Shown here piece after piece: positions 12,609 to 22,259 of a stretch of 44,344 bases of DNA; within the stretch, counting starts at the first letter, position 1, and each line of letters starts with the position of its first letter. Origin of the DNA: Streptococcus cristatus (GTDB lineage Bacteria; Bacillota; Bacilli; Lactobacillales; Streptococcaceae); the NCBI RefSeq assembly GCF_003943515.1, contig NZ_RJPT01000006.1, positions 64,337 to 108,680 of the forward strand, in the 5' to 3' direction. The position numbers and the translations under genes are program-made. A model generated the notes under the pieces. The model saw nothing but the letters and a program-made list of their open reading frames with translations. It had not been told where the DNA came from and ran no database searches.

Positions 12609-13871
12609 TTAGTTCAAACCTTCATAGAGCGGAAAAGCATCCGTCAATTCGCGAACTTCCGCCCGAACTTGATTGAGCACCGCTTCGTTTTCAGCGTTTT
12701 CCAGAGCCTTGATAATGAGCTCAGCTACCTTGATACTTTCTGTGACACCAAAGCCTCGAGCTGCAATAGCTGCTGTACCAATACGAATGCCGCTAGTCTT
12801 AAATGGTGACAAAGTTTCGTAAGGAATGGAGTTTTTATTAAGCGTGATATTGACCTCATCTAAGAGATTTTGCGCCACTTTCCCATTTTCTACAACCTTA
12901 GTGACATCAACCAAGAAAAGATGATTTTCAGTACCGTCAGAAATTACACGGAACTTGTCATGCTGACGGAAGACTTGAGCCATAGCTTGGGCATTGTCCA
13001 AAATCTGCTGAGCATAAACCTTGAAAGCTGGATCCAGCACTTCTTTAAAAGCCACAGCTTTGGCTGCAATAACATGCTCCAATGGTCCGCCTTGAATGCC
13101 TGGGAAGATAGCTGAGTTGATTTTCTTAGCTAATTCTTCATCATTTGTCAAGATCAAACCACCGCGAGGTCCGCGTAAAGTCTTGTGGGTCGTCGTAGTT
13201 GTGATATCCGCATAAGGCACAGGGCTCGGATGGAGACCAGCAGCGACTAATCCAGCAATGTGAGCCATATCGACCATCAGCTTAGCGCCTACTGCATCAG
13301 CGATTTCACGGAATTTTGAAAAATCAATGATATGAGAGTAAGCTGAAGCACCTGCCACAATCAACTTAGGCTGTACTTCCTTGGCTTGCTTGAGGATAGC
13401 ATCAAAGTCCAGTAATTCTGTTTCAGGATCAACGCTATAAGATACAAAATTGTAGGTTTGGCCAGAGAAACTGACTGGAGCACCGTGAGTCAAGTGACCA
13501 CCAGCAGACAAATCCATCCCCATAACCGTGTCGCCCGGCTCAATCAAAGCCATATAAGCTGCACAATTGGCCTGACTGCCTGAGTGAGGTTGCACATTGG
13601 CGAATTTGGCACCAAAAATTTCCTTAGCGCGCTCAATAGCCAAGCTCTCCACAACATCCACTACGTCTGTTCCACCATAGTAGCGGCGACCTGGGTAGCC
13701 TTCAGCGTATTTATTGGTCAAAATAGAACCTTGAGCCGCCATAACAGCTTTAGAAACGACATTTTCTGAAGCGATCAGCTCGATATTATGTTGCTGACGC
13801 TCTTCCTCATTGGCAATGGCATCCCAGAGTTCTTTGTCAAATGCTTTGTAGTCTTCTTGGTCAAAAATCAT
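12609..13871 (-). CDS. glyA: Serine hydroxymethyltransferase
   Basis: A PLP enzyme that interconverts serine and glycine while loading one-carbon units onto tetrahydrofolate. The PLP lysine is K230 in [15 protein letters not shown], and the N-terminal ELIASEN and [15 protein letters not shown] motifs are intact. The length of 420 residues is normal. An AAAAGGAG ribosome site sits close to the ATG. It lies 47 bp after sua5 in the prfA-prmC-sua5-glyA run common in streptococci. Confidence 0.97.
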   Translation of the reverse strand: MIFDQEDYKAFDKELWDAIANEEERQQHNIELIASENVVSKAVMAAQGSILTNKYAEGYPGRRYYGGTDVVDVVESLAIERAKEIFGAKFANVQPHSGSQANCAAYMALIEPGDTVMGMDLSAGGHLTHGAPVSFSGQTYNFVSYSVDPETELLDFDAILKQAKEVQPKLIVAGASAYSHIIDFSKFREIADAVGAKLMVDMAHIAGLVAAGLHPSPVPYADITTTTTHKTLRGPRGGLILTNDEELAKKINSAIFPGIQGGPLEHVIAAKAVAFKEVLDPAFKVYAQQILDNAQAMAQVFRQHDKFRVISDGTENHLFLVDVTKVVENGKVAQNLLDEVNITLNKNSIPYETLSPFKTSGIRIGTAAIAARGFGVTESIKVAELIIKALENAENEAVLNQVRAEVRELTDAFPLYEGLN

Positions 13872-13918
13872 AAGGTGTCTCCTTTTTTTGAGAAAATAGG
13901 GCGCTAAGCTCCTAATAG

Positions 13919-14509
13919 TTAAAATGTTATATCACTTACTTGGGCGAGAATGTCCTCGCGGGTAATGGCTCCTTGGCGCAAAATACGTGCTTTTTTTCCA
14001 GACAAGTCCAAAATGGTTGAATCCTGACCTGTCAAGGAAGCATCATCTTCTACCCCTGAGACTTGCTCTTGAAAATCCATCATAATCTGCTGGAAATCAG
14101 TGCCGCTGGCTTTTCCAGAAAGGTTGGCGGATGGACCAATCAAGGGGCCATACTTGCGAATCAAGTCAAGGGTAACAGGGTGCTTAGGAATCCGAAATCC
14201 TACGGTTTCCATACCTGAGTTTATCCAAGCAGGAACTCGGTCATTAGCTTGGAGGATAATAGTCAGTGGTCCAGGTAGAAAGGCTTGATAGAGTTTTTTT
14301 AGATAACTGGGCTGGTTCTTAGAAAAGGCATAAATCTCTTCCAAGCTAGCCACATTGAGATTGAGAGCTTTGTCACGAGGTCTTCTTTTTAATTCATAGA
14401 CTCGCTCAACCGCCTCTTCGTTCAAGGCTTGGGCAAAGAGGCCATACACCGTTTCCGTGGGCAGGACAACCGCTCCGCCTGCTGCCAGAGTCTTTTCTAT
14501 TTTATCCAT
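13919..14509 (-). CDS. L-threonylcarbamoyladenylate synthase (Sua5/YrdC/YciO family)
   Basis: Makes threonylcarbamoyl-AMP from threonine, bicarbonate and ATP for the t6A37 modification of tRNA. The TsaC/YrdC fold is shown by [13 protein letters not shown], the [10 protein letters not shown] basic motif and the [14 protein letters not shown] loop. I start it at the ATG at 14507-14509, giving 196 residues; the longer frame would lie further inside prmC. It overlaps the prmC stop by 8 bp. The C-terminal Sua5 domain is absent, as in short TsaC-type proteins, so the name tsaC would also fit. Confidence 0.88.
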   Translation of the reverse strand: MDKIEKTLAAGGAVVLPTETVYGLFAQALNEEAVERVYELKRRPRDKALNLNVASLEEIYAFSKNQPSYLKKLYQAFLPGPLTIILQANDRVPAWINSGMETVGFRIPKHPVTLDLIRKYGPLIGPSANLSGKASGTDFQQIMMDFQEQVSGVEDDASLTGQDSTILDLSGKKARILRQGAITREDILAQVSDITF

Positions 14510-15332
14510 TGTCAACCGCCACCATTCTATCTTTGCCAAATTGATCCTTCAGGACTCGGATTCGCTTTTGCGGGAAGGATTTTTTAAATAACTCCCTGAT
14601 GCCGGCTCCTTGCTTGTAGCCAATTTCCAGATAGATTTTTCCATTTTCTGTGAGATGCTCCCCTGCCTGCTCTGCTATTTTCCGATAGACGGCATAACCA
14701 TCCTCCTCTGCAAAAAGGGCCATGTGAGGCTCTGAGGCCAGAACGTTGAGGCCGACTTCGTCCTTATCCGCTTCTGAAATATAGGGCGGGTTGGAAACGA
14801 TAATGTCAAAGCTCCCACTAATCGCTTCCAAGCAATCGGATTGGACAAAAGTAAGATTGAGGCCACAGGACTGAGCGTTTTCTGCTGCCAAGGTAAGAGC
14901 ATCGTCCGAGAGATCAGAAGCAGTAATCTGCCAGTCTGGACGGCTATTTGCCAGTGCAAGAGCGATGGCTCCGCTACCTGTTCCGATATCCAAGACAGAC
15001 AGAGAGCTTTCAGGATTTTCTGATAAAATCAGCTCCACCAGCTCCTCCGTCTCAGGCCTTGGAATCAGAACTCGCTCGTCCACTTTGAGAGTCAAGCCGT
15101 GAAAGTCACTGCTCCCAATGATATACTGGGCCGGCTTATGAGCAAGCAGTTGCTCTTGAATTGCTTTTAGCTGCTCACGTTCTTCCTGGCTAACTGCTGT
15201 CTGAAGCTTGAGAACAAAGTCGGTAAAAGAGAGCTCATTGAGTGCCCGATAAACGAAAGACAGGCTTTCTGCTTCTTCTCCTGCTGCCACTAGCTCCTGC
15301 TCTAACTCAGCTAAATATTGAGCTAAGGTCAT
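14502..15332 (-). CDS. prmC: Peptide chain release factor N5-glutamine methyltransferase
   Basis: Methylates the glutamine of the GGQ motif in release factors, using SAM. The N-terminal helical domain is followed by the SAM site LDIGTGSGAIAL and the catalytic SNPPYIS motif. At 276 residues it is normal. Its start overlaps the prfA stop by one base, so the enzyme is encoded directly after its substrate, a conserved pairing. Confidence 0.95.
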   Translation of the reverse strand: MTLAQYLAELEQELVAAGEEAESLSFVYRALNELSFTDFVLKLQTAVSQEEREQLKAIQEQLLAHKPAQYIIGSSDFHGLTLKVDERVLIPRPETEELVELILSENPESSLSVLDIGTGSGAIALALANSRPDWQITASDLSDDALTLAAENAQSCGLNLTFVQSDCLEAISGSFDIIVSNPPYISEADKDEVGLNVLASEPHMALFAEEDGYAVYRKIAEQAGEHLTENGKIYLEIGYKQGAGIRELFKKSFPQKRIRVLKDQFGKDRMVAVDNG

Positions 15333-16411
15333 TATTTATTCAACTCTTCTAGTTTTTGCGTTTGGTCATAGAGCACCAAGGCATCTACAACTTCGTCCAA
15401 TTTACCAGACAAGATGGTATCTAGCTTTTGCAGGGTCAAGCCGATACGGTGGTCTGTGACACGGTTTTGTGGAAAGTTATAAGTACGAATCCGTTCTGAA
15501 CGGTCACCTGTACCAATCGTTGACTTACGCTCCGCATCTTGCTCATCTTGAGCAATCTGGGCAAAGTGGTCAGCCACACGCGCACGGATGATCTTCATAG
15601 CCTTCTCACGGTTCTTCTGCTGGGTACGTTCTTCCTGCATCTCCACCTTGATATTGGTTGGCAAGTGAACGATACGAACGGCAGTCGCAACCTTATTGAC
15701 GTTCTGTCCACCAGCACCAGATGCGTGGTAGATGTCGACACGAAGGTCTTTTGGATCAATATCGTATTCTACTTCTTCGATTTCCGGCATGACGAGAACT
15801 GTCGCTGTCGAAGTATGAACACGGCCTTGGCTTTCTGTCACAGGAACCCGTTGCACACGGTGGGCACCTGATTCATACTTGAGTTTAGAGTAAACGGATT
15901 GCCCTGAAACCATAGCCACTACTTCTTTGAAACCACCGACGCCGTTCATTGAAGCTTCCATCACTTCAAAACGCCAGCCTTGGGCTTCTGCATATTTCTG
16001 ATACATAGTCAGCAAATCTCCAGCGAAAAGTGCTGCTTCGTCTCCACCAGCTGCTCCACGGATTTCAAGGATGATATTCTTGTCATCATTTGGATCCTTT
16101 GGAAGAAGCAAGATTTTCAGCTTTTCTTCGTATGCTTCTTTTTCAGCCTTGGCATCCTTAAGCTCTTGCTTGGCCATTTCTTCCAAGTCTGCATCTCCAC
16201 CTGATTCCTTAATCATCTCTTCAGCATCGATGATGTTTTGAAGGACTTGCTTGTATTCGCGGTAGGCTGTCACCGTATCACGAGTAGAAGCCTCTTCTTT
16301 TGAAAGCTCCATGAAACGCTTGGTATCTGAGACCACATCTGGGTCACTGAGCAATTCTCCGAGCTCTTCATAGCGGTCTTCCACTGCCTGTAACTGGTCA
16401 TAAATATTCAT
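15332..16411 (-). CDS. prfA: Peptide chain release factor 1
   Basis: Recognises UAA and UAG stop codons and triggers peptide release in the ribosome. The GGQ peptidyl-hydrolysis motif is in [12 protein letters not shown], and the codon-recognition region includes the ...[17 protein letters not shown] stretch. The length of 359 residues is standard. It lies between tdk (36 bp upstream) and prmC (overlapping). This is the release factor RF1, not the Listeria virulence regulator of the same symbol. Confidence 0.97.
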   Translation of the reverse strand: MNIYDQLQAVEDRYEELGELLSDPDVVSDTKRFMELSKEEASTRDTVTAYREYKQVLQNIIDAEEMIKESGGDADLEEMAKQELKDAKAEKEAYEEKLKILLLPKDPNDDKNIILEIRGAAGGDEAALFAGDLLTMYQKYAEAQGWRFEVMEASMNGVGGFKEVVAMVSGQSVYSKLKYESGAHRVQRVPVTESQGRVHTSTATVLVMPEIEEVEYDIDPKDLRVDIYHASGAGGQNVNKVATAVRIVHLPTNIKVEMQEERTQQKNREKAMKIIRARVADHFAQIAQDEQDAERKSTIGTGDRSERIRTYNFPQNRVTDHRIGLTLQKLDTILSGKLDEVVDALVLYDQTQKLEELNK

Positions 16412-16446
16412 CTTTGTAATCTATCTCCTTGATTTTCTAATTCATT

Positions 16447-17019
16447 CTACTTAATGGGCGGATTGAAATAATGCTTGCGGCAAACAGAAATATAGGTCTC
16501 ATGGCCACCGATTTTGATCTGTTCGCCATCATAGACAGGTTTCCCATTATCCGTCCGCAAAACCATGGTTGCTTTTTTAGAGCAATATTGGCAAATTGTT
16601 TTGATTTCGTCAATCTTATCAGCCAAGAGCAAGAGGTGCTTGGAACCTTCAAAGAGTTCATTGCGAAAGTCATTTTTCAAACCAAAAGCCATGACCGGAA
16701 CATCCAGCTCATCCACCACTCTTGCCAAATCATAGACATGATGGCGTTTCAAAAACTGAGCCTCATCGATCAAAACGCAGTAAGGCTTTTCAGGCAGACT
16801 TTGAATATAGCCAAAAATATCTGTCTGGTCCTCGATTGCCATAGCAGACCGCTTCATGCCGATACGACTGGAAACAACACCAAAGCCATCACGTGTATCG
16901 ACAGCTGAGGTCATGATTACCACGCTTTTCCCCTGCTCTTCGTAGTTGTGGGCCACTTTCAAAATTTCAATGGTCTTGCCCGAATTCATTGTGCCATATT
17001 TATAATATAACTGAGCCAT
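16447..17019 (-). CDS. tdk: Thymidine kinase
   Basis: Phosphorylates thymidine in the salvage pathway. The type II fold shows Walker A GTMNSGKT near the N-terminus, the DEAQFL Walker B-like motif, and a zinc ribbon with cysteines in CQYCSKKA and a later CRKH. It is 190 residues long, normal for the family. It is the first gene of the tdk-prfA-prmC-sua5-glyA run and is divergent from the tautomerase gene across 167 bp. The ribosome site is weak. Confidence 0.95.
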   Translation of the reverse strand: MAQLYYKYGTMNSGKTIEILKVAHNYEEQGKSVVIMTSAVDTRDGFGVVSSRIGMKRSAMAIEDQTDIFGYIQSLPEKPYCVLIDEAQFLKRHHVYDLARVVDELDVPVMAFGLKNDFRNELFEGSKHLLLLADKIDEIKTICQYCSKKATMVLRTDNGKPVYDGEQIKIGGHETYISVCRKHYFNPPIK

Positions 17020-17186
17020 TTTATTCTTACATTCTCTCTAAGTATTGTCTTTCTAGGACTTTCAGCACTGTCCATAAACTCCGCTGGAAAGACCGACCGT
17101 ACTTCCTATTATTTTACCACAATTCACTATTCTTTAAAACCTAATTTGTGATAAAATAAGATTAGCAAAAGAAAAGGAGAAATCAT

Positions 17187-17369
17187 ATGCCATTTGTCAG
17201 AATTGATTTATTTGAAGGCCGCAGCTTGGAACAAAAGAAAGCTTTAGCTAAGGAAGTCACCGAAGCCGTTGTCAGAAATACTGGCGCGCCTCAATCTGCT
17301 GTCCATGTCATCATCAACGACATGCCAGAAGGCACTTACTTCCCTCAAGGTGAAATGCGAACAAAATAA
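17187..17369 (+). CDS. 4-oxalocrotonate tautomerase family protein
   Basis: A 60-residue tautomerase whose catalytic residue is the N-terminal proline exposed after removal of methionine (MPFVRIDLFEGRS). The basic residue in the middle and the VIINDMPEGTY segment fit the DmpI/XylH-like small tautomerases. These work as hexamers on keto-enol pairs; the physiological substrate in streptococci is unknown. A good AAAGGAG site precedes the ATG. It is one of the few plus-strand genes here and is followed 9 bases after its stop by intergenic repeat copy A, which supplies a terminator. Confidence 0.9.
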   Translation: MPFVRIDLFEGRSLEQKKALAKEVTEAVVRNTGAPQSAVHVIINDMPEGTYFPQGEMRTK

Positions 17370-17378
17370 AACCAAAAG

Positions 17379-17557
17379 GAGAGTGGGACAGAAATCGGTA
17401 ATTCGTTAGAATTCGATTTCGTCGTCCCACCTCCGCACAGTTGAGTAGGGCTGTAAAAGCGGATGAAATCGGCGTAGTAGAGCCCACTCAACCACTACGT
17501 CTTGCTCGACAATCCAAAGACAATTGAGAGGCTAGGATTTTTGTCCCAGCCTCTTTT
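17379..17557 (+). repeat. Intergenic structured repeat, copy A
   Basis: A 179-bp element nearly identical to copy C (28827-29005) and close to copy B (18972-19148), which are in the opposite absolute orientation. It contains three inverted repeats: GTGGGAC...GTCCCAC at the start, GTTGAGT.GGGCT...AGCCC.ACTCAAC in the middle, and GAGGCT.GGA...GTCC.AGCCTC followed by TTTT at the end. It starts 9 bases after the tautomerase stop codon. There is no open reading frame of note and no transposase. Confidence 0.9.
17531..17557 (+). terminator. Terminator at the end of repeat copy A
   Basis: The last stem of copy A is followed on the plus strand by CTCTTTTGATTTTA, in the right direction to end the tautomerase transcript. 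The MATE gene converges on it from the other side. Confidence 0.6.
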
Positions 17558-17575
17558 GATTTTATGTGAAAACAC

Positions 17576-18916
17576 TCAGCGTCGCTTCTTTTGAATATAA
17601 TTCAATCGCAGTTGGTAAAGGATGGCGCTCACGACCAAACTTGCAATCAGTCCAATCCAATAACCATAAGGTCCCAAGTCCGTAGCATAATCTAAAAACA
17701 AGCCCAGAGGCAAGGAAACGCCCCAGTAAGCTAGTAAGCCCAAGTAAAATGGAGCTTGAGTATCCTTGTAGCCTCGTAAAATTCCCTGTAAAGGAGCGGC
17801 AATCGTATCAGCCAATTGGAAAAAGAGGCTAAAAGTCAGAAAGATTGAGGTCAGACGAATAAACTCTGGATCAGAGCCATAGAGACTGGCAACCTTATCT
17901 CGAAAAATGTAGAGAAAAATCAAGGTAAAGACCGCAAAAATGGATGCCACAATTCTACCCAAAGTGCAGTATTTCTTCACATCGTCAAGTCTCTCAGCCC
18001 CCAGCTCATAAGAGATAATAATGGCCATGGCTGTAGAGATACTCATAGGGAAAGCATACATAAGAGTAGAAAAGTTCATGGCAGCCTGATGGCTAGCAAT
18101 AATCAAAGAAGAAAATTTTGACATCACTAGTCCGACGATTGAAAAGATGACAACTTCCGCAAAAACTGTGCCTCCTATTGGCAAACCTAAGCGAAAACCT
18201 TCAGCCAAACCAGCTTTGTTCAAAGGACGAATTTTCCAGAGTTGGTATTGGCGGACTTTAGGATGTTTGATGGCCAGTAATAGTGATATGACTAATAAAA
18301 CCCAATAAGCCAAAGAAGTGCCTAGTCCCGCACCAGCTCCACCCATTTCTGGAAAGCCAAAAGCTCCATAAATCAAAACATAATTAAAGCTGGCATTCAA
18401 AGGTAAGAGCAAGAGCATCAAATACATAGAAAGCCGAGTCAACCCCAAAGCATCCAAGAGAGAGCGAATAACGCTAAAAAGCAAGAAGGGAATGATACCG
18501 ATGGACAAGTAGCGAAGATATTGCTGGGCCACATCTTTTACCAGAGGATCTAATCCCAAACGCTGCAAAACCAAAGGGGCACCCAAAAATACCAGCGCAA
18601 ATAACATCAGCGATAATGCCAAAGAAAGATAGATGAACTGATAAAAATCTGAGGCAATTTTTTCATCTTTCCCCTGTCCCAAATGATGACCAATGATCGG
18701 AACCAAGGCAGACACAATCCCCGTCAGAAAGGAAAAAAATGAGCCCCACAGACTGGTCGCCATAGAGACGCCTGCCAGATGCAAGGTATCGTATTGGCCT
18801 GTCATGGTCGTGTCAACAAAGGAAGCTGAGAAATTTGCCAGCTGGTAAATCAAGATGGGAAGAAAAATTGAGACAAACAATCTTAGGCGTTGCTTCAAAT
18901 GATAAGTCTGATACAT
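17576..18916 (-). CDS. MATE family multidrug/toxin efflux transporter
   Basis: A 446-residue inner-membrane transporter with about 12 hydrophobic segments in two homologous halves, of the NorM/DinF-type MATE family, which exports cationic compounds driven by Na+ or H+. Family features are SFVDTTMTGQYDTLHLAGVS near the N-terminus and the repeated G-A-G-L-G type loop (GGAGAGLGTSLAYW) after helix 5. Substrate cannot be predicted. It has its own strong promoter (18945-18973), which abuts repeat copy B. It converges with the tautomerase gene. Confidence 0.9.
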   Translation of the reverse strand: MYQTYHLKQRLRLFVSIFLPILIYQLANFSASFVDTTMTGQYDTLHLAGVSMATSLWGSFFSFLTGIVSALVPIIGHHLGQGKDEKIASDFYQFIYLSLALSLMLFALVFLGAPLVLQRLGLDPLVKDVAQQYLRYLSIGIIPFLLFSVIRSLLDALGLTRLSMYLMLLLLPLNASFNYVLIYGAFGFPEMGGAGAGLGTSLAYWVLLVISLLLAIKHPKVRQYQLWKIRPLNKAGLAEGFRLGLPIGGTVFAEVVIFSIVGLVMSKFSSLIIASHQAAMNFSTLMYAFPMSISTAMAIIISYELGAERLDDVKKYCTLGRIVASIFAVFTLIFLYIFRDKVASLYGSDPEFIRLTSIFLTFSLFFQLADTIAAPLQGILRGYKDTQAPFYLGLLAYWGVSLPLGLFLDYATDLGPYGYWIGLIASLVVSAILYQLRLNYIQKKRR

Positions 18917-18944
18917 GATAAGGTCCTTTTTTTAATTTTCTTTA

Positions 18945-18973
18945 ACTATACTACAAGCTAGCTGAATAGTCAA
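18945..18973 (-). promoter_or_regulatory. Promoter of the MATE transporter gene
   Basis: Minus strand TTGACT (18968-18973), 17-bp spacer, TATAGT (18945-18950), about 28 bp upstream of the start codon. The -35 overlaps the U-tract of the terminator at the end of repeat copy B, so termination of the xanthine permease transcript and initiation for the MATE gene are directly juxtaposed. Confidence 0.7.
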
Positions 18974-19001
18974 AAGAGGCTGGGACAAAAGTCCTAGCCT
19001 C
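18972..19001 (-). terminator. Terminator at the end of repeat copy B
   Basis: GAGGCTAGGAC pairs with GTCCCAGCCTC around a TTTT loop and is followed by TTTTGAC on the minus strand, in the right direction to end the xpt-pbuX transcript. Confidence 0.65.
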
Positions 19002-19148
19002 TCAATTGTCTTTGGATTGTCGAGCAAGACGCAGTGGTTGAGTGGGCTCTACTACGCTGATTTCATCAGCTTTTACAGCCCTACTCAACTGTGAGGAGGT
19101 GGGATAGAAATCGAATTCTAACGAATGACCGATTTCTATCCCACTCTC
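18972..19148 (-). repeat. Intergenic structured repeat, copy B
   Basis: A 177-bp copy of the element, read on the minus strand, starting 4 bases after the pbuX stop codon. It differs from A and C at the first stem: GTGGGATAGAAATCG pairs perfectly with CGATTTCTATCCCAC, so changes on the two arms compensate each other. The central GTTGAGT/ACTCAAC stem and the terminal GAGGCT stem with TTTT are intact. Confidence 0.9.
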
Positions 19149-19152
19149 TTTC

Positions 19153-20418
19153 TTATTTATTTTTGCGATTTAAGATAGCGTTTAGTACAATGGCAATCAG
19201 ACTGGCCATGACAATTCCGTTTGAGAAGAACATCTGAAGGCTGGTCGGTAGGCTGTTGAAAAGACTGCTACCATTGAGTCCGACACCTGCTGAGATAGAA
19301 ATCGCTGCAATGAGGAAATTATGCTCACTGTGCTCAAAGTCAACACGCGCTAAGATTTGCATCCCCTGAACGGACACAAAACCAAACATGACCAGCATGG
19401 CACCACCAAGGACTGGACTTGGAATAATCTGAGCCAAGGCTCCGAATTTTGGCAAAAGGCCGAGGAGAATCAAGAAACCAGCCGCATAGTAAATCGGCAA
19501 CCGCGTCTTGATACCAGATAATTTGACCAAGCCCACATTTTGAGAAAACCCTGTGTAAGGGAAGGTATTGAAGACACCACCCAGCAGCACAGCAAGTCCT
19601 TCTGCTCGATAGCCATTTCGCAGACGGGTGCTGTCAATTTTATCTTTGGTAATGTCAGAAAGAGCTAAGTATACACCCGTTGACTCCACTAGAGAGACCG
19701 TTGCGATGATACACATCATTACGATAGAAGAAAATTCAAACTTCGGTGCTCCGAAATAGAAAGGTGTTGGCACATGGACCAGCGGAGCCTGTGCGACGGG
19801 CGTCAGATCCACCAAGCCCATGGCTCCGGCAATGCCCGTACCGACAATCAAACCAATCAAAATAGAGATGGATTTGATAAAACCTTTGGTAAAAATGTTA
19901 ATCAAAAGAATAATCAGAACCGTCACAGCTGCTAGAATCAGACTTTGGGCGGTCGGCTTATCTACATTATTTCCCATATTGCCAATGGCAACTGGAATCA
20001 AGGTCAACCCAATGGTCGTAATGACCGAACCAGTCACAACTGATGGAAACAGATTAGCGATTTTTGAGAAAATCCCAGCGATCAGAACAACATAAATCCC
20101 TGATGCAATCAAGGCACCAAACATAGCGCCACTACCATGGCTCTGCCCAATGATAATCAGAGGAGCAACGGATTGAAAGGCCACGCCCAGCACGACTGGC
20201 AGACCGATACCAAAATATTTATTTAATTGAAGCTGCAAGAGAGTGGCAACACCACACATAAAAATATCAGTAGAAATCAGATAAGTCAACTGCTCAGCCG
20301 AATATCCCAAAGCCCCAGCAATCATAATTGGAACCAGAATGGATCCAGAATACATAGCCAACAAATGCTGCAAACCTAAAACGGCTGCCTGTGAATGTTT
20401 TTCTTCATTATAGTTCAT
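19153..20418 (-). CDS. pbuX: Xanthine permease (NCS2 family)
   Basis: Imports xanthine across the membrane by proton symport. It is a 421-residue NCS2 protein with about 12-14 membrane segments. Recognisable motifs are LGLQHLLAMYSGSILVP at the N-terminus, the substrate-binding helix with VESTGVYLALSDIT, and NTFPYTGFSQNVGLV. I start it at the ATG at 20416-20418; upstream in-frame starts lie inside xpt. Only one base separates it from the xpt stop, so the pair is a xanthine uptake and salvage operon, presumably under the leader upstream of xpt. Confidence 0.93.
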   Translation of the reverse strand: MNYNEEKHSQAAVLGLQHLLAMYSGSILVPIMIAGALGYSAEQLTYLISTDIFMCGVATLLQLQLNKYFGIGLPVVLGVAFQSVAPLIIIGQSHGSGAMFGALIASGIYVVLIAGIFSKIANLFPSVVTGSVITTIGLTLIPVAIGNMGNNVDKPTAQSLILAAVTVLIILLINIFTKGFIKSISILIGLIVGTGIAGAMGLVDLTPVAQAPLVHVPTPFYFGAPKFEFSSIVMMCIIATVSLVESTGVYLALSDITKDKIDSTRLRNGYRAEGLAVLLGGVFNTFPYTGFSQNVGLVKLSGIKTRLPIYYAAGFLILLGLLPKFGALAQIIPSPVLGGAMLVMFGFVSVQGMQILARVDFEHSEHNFLIAAISISAGVGLNGSSLFNSLPTSLQMFFSNGIVMASLIAIVLNAILNRKNK

Positions 20419-20419
20419 C

Positions 20420-21001
20420 TTATAGATCTGCCTCTCTAAATACAACTTTTCCATTTTCAAATCGGTCAATTCGAGCCAGAGAAAGAACTGTTTGTCCTTG
20501 CGCTTCTAGCAAGCTGCGACCATCTTGGAAAGATTTCTCAATCACGATTCCAACAGCTGCCACCTCAGCGCCTGCTTCTTCAATGATTTTAATCAAGCCC
20601 TTGGCTGCTTGACCATTTGCCAAGAAATCATCGATAACCAAAACCTTGTCACTTGACTCCAAAAATTTGCCAGCGATGGAGACGGTTGAAGTGACCTGCT
20701 TGGTAAAGGAATATACTTCTGCCGTTAAAATCCCTTCAGTCATCGTGATATTCTTAGACTTTTTAGCAAAAATCATTGGAACACCCAAAGCTTCTGCCGT
20801 GTAGACAGCCGGTACAATACCTGAAGCCTCAATCGTCACAACTTTTGTAATGCCTGCATTCCTGAAATGCTCAGCAAATACTTGCCCGATTTCTTTCATA
20901 AGCGAAAAATCGACCTGATGAGTCAGGAAAGAGTCAACTTTGAGAATATTTTCTCCTAAAACGTTGCCATTCCTCAAAATTCTTTCTTCTAATGTTTTCA
21001 T
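20420..21001 (-). CDS. xpt: Xanthine phosphoribosyltransferase
   Basis: Converts xanthine and PRPP to XMP in purine salvage. At 193 residues the type I PRTase fold shows the PRPP-binding motif [14 protein letters not shown] and the N-terminal [12 protein letters not shown] typical of Xpt. The ATG at 20999-21001 has an AGAGGAG site at good distance. The frame stays open for 19 further codons upstream, but these lie within a leader hairpin and are not part of the family. It is followed at once by pbuX. Confidence 0.95.
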   Translation of the reverse strand: MKTLEERILRNGNVLGENILKVDSFLTHQVDFSLMKEIGQVFAEHFRNAGITKVVTIEASGIVPAVYTAEALGVPMIFAKKSKNITMTEGILTAEVYSFTKQVTSTVSIAGKFLESSDKVLVIDDFLANGQAAKGLIKIIEEAGAEVAAVGIVIEKSFQDGRSLLEAQGQTVLSLARIDRFENGKVVFREADL

Positions 21002-21034
21002 GTATCTCCTCTTAACATATCTTTCTTCAACGAT

Positions 21035-21066
21035 GAAAGGACCTGCCACGATAAGCAAGTCCTTTC
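21035..21066 (-). other. Strong 12-bp leader hairpin upstream of xpt
   Basis: GAAAGGACTTGC (21055-21066, minus-strand sense) pairs with GCAGGTCCTTTC (21035-21046) around an eight-base loop, with one G-U pair. It lies between the aptamer-like element and xpt, where an expression-platform terminator is expected, but no run of U follows on the minus strand. Its regulatory role is therefore uncertain. Confidence 0.5.
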
Positions 21067-21117
21067 TTTTAATGACAAATAGGCTGATACTAAAAGTACC
21101 AGAAAGTCATTAGGCTC

Positions 21118-21182
21118 ACTTATTGTTAGATGTTTGGCATCTTGTAGAGACCTTGCCCCAATCATTAGCAAGATAAATAAGT
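21118..21182 (-). promoter_or_regulatory. Purine (G-box) riboswitch-like aptamer upstream of xpt-pbuX
   Basis: Minus-strand RNA folds into a three-way junction: P1 ACUUAU/AUAAGU (21177-21182 with 21118-21123), P2 CUUGC/GCAAG, P3 AGAUG/CAUCU. Junction J2/3 reads UCUCUAC, matching the purine-riboswitch core, and the loops keep the GG and CC needed for the kissing interaction. Loop 3 is shorter than the usual CCGUAAA. The J3/1 segment has the C expected for guanine/xanthine recognition but an altered next base, possibly compensated in J1/2. Its position before xpt supports the call. Confidence 0.65.
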
Positions 21183-21194
21183 TATTCTATTTCA

Positions 21195-22178
21195 TTAATG
21201 AGCATCGCCATTCCAGATGGAGTTTTTGACGATGACATAGTCCACGCGAGTTAGGCTATGCAAATCACGCCCCCCCGCATAGGAAATCGAGCTCTGCAAA
21301 TCCTGCTCCATTTCAGTTAATGTATCTTGCAAGTGGCCCTTAGCCGGCAGCAAAATCTTCTTACCTTCGACATTTTTATAAGCACCTTTTTGATACTCGG
21401 ATGCAGAACCATAGTATTCTTTAAACTTATCGCCGTCTACCTCGATGGTTTCACCTGGGCTTTCAATGTGGCCTGCAAAGAGCGAACCAATCATGACCAT
21501 GCTGGCTCCGAAGCGGATCGATTTGGCAATATCACCATGCGTCCGAATTCCTCCGTCCGCAATAATAGGCTTGCGGGCAACCTTTGAACACCAACGAAGC
21601 GCAGACAACTGCCAGCCGCCCGTACCAAATCCAGTCTTGACTTTGGTTATGCAAACTTTTCCTGGTCCAATGCCAACTTTGGTTGCATCTGCGCCAGCAT
21701 TTTCCAGCTCCCGTACGGCTTCTGGAGTTCCAACATTGCCCGCAATGACAAATGTCTCGGGCAATTCTTTCTTGATGTGCTGGATCATTTGAATTACACT
21801 GTCTGAGTGCCCGTGTGCAATATCAATGGTAATGTATTCAGGTGCATCATCTTTAAGGCTACTAACGAAGTCATACTCATAGTCTTTCACACCGACAGAG
21901 ATCGATGCAATCAGTCCTTGCTCATGCATTCGTTTAACGAATGGTTTGCGCCCTTCCTCATCGAAACGGTGCATAATGTAGAAATAGCCTCCTCGAGCAA
22001 GCTCTTCAGCGACAGATTCGTCAATGATCGTCTGCATATTGGACGGAACGACTGGCATCCGAAACCTATGTTTACCGAATTTCACACTGGTATCAGCCTC
22101 TGAACGACTTTTCACAATACATTTCGCTGGAATTAGTTGAATATCTTCATAGTCAAAAACCTGAAAATCATTGAGCAT
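21195..22178 (-). CDS. guaC: GMP reductase
   Basis: Reductively deaminates GMP to IMP with NADPH. The TIM-barrel IMPDH/GMPR family is shown by [20 protein letters not shown], holding the catalytic cysteine, and by [15 protein letters not shown]. The 327-residue length and absence of CBS domains point to GMP reductase rather than IMP dehydrogenase. I start it at [15 protein letters not shown], preceded by AAGGAG. It has its own promoter and a leader of roughly 70 nucleotides, and lies upstream of the xpt leader in the same direction. Confidence 0.94.
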   Translation of the reverse strand: MLNDFQVFDYEDIQLIPAKCIVKSRSEADTSVKFGKHRFRMPVVPSNMQTIIDESVAEELARGGYFYIMHRFDEEGRKPFVKRMHEQGLIASISVGVKDYEYDFVSSLKDDAPEYITIDIAHGHSDSVIQMIQHIKKELPETFVIAGNVGTPEAVRELENAGADATKVGIGPGKVCITKVKTGFGTGGWQLSALRWCSKVARKPIIADGGIRTHGDIAKSIRFGASMVMIGSLFAGHIESPGETIEVDGDKFKEYYGSASEYQKGAYKNVEGKKILLPAKGHLQDTLTEMEQDLQSSISYAGGRDLHSLTRVDYVIVKNSIWNGDAH

Positions 22179-22259
22179 AGAAAACTCCTTATCAATACTA
22201 AAAAATGACCTACCTATGCTCTTCAGCATCGCTACATCTATCCAGACGTTTCCAGAAAA

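Noticed and set aside
21177..21195. TAGAAT as -10 of an xpt promoter
   Set aside because: A start from it would fall inside P1 of the aptamer and no -35 is at the right distance; read-through from guaC or an unseen promoter is more likely.
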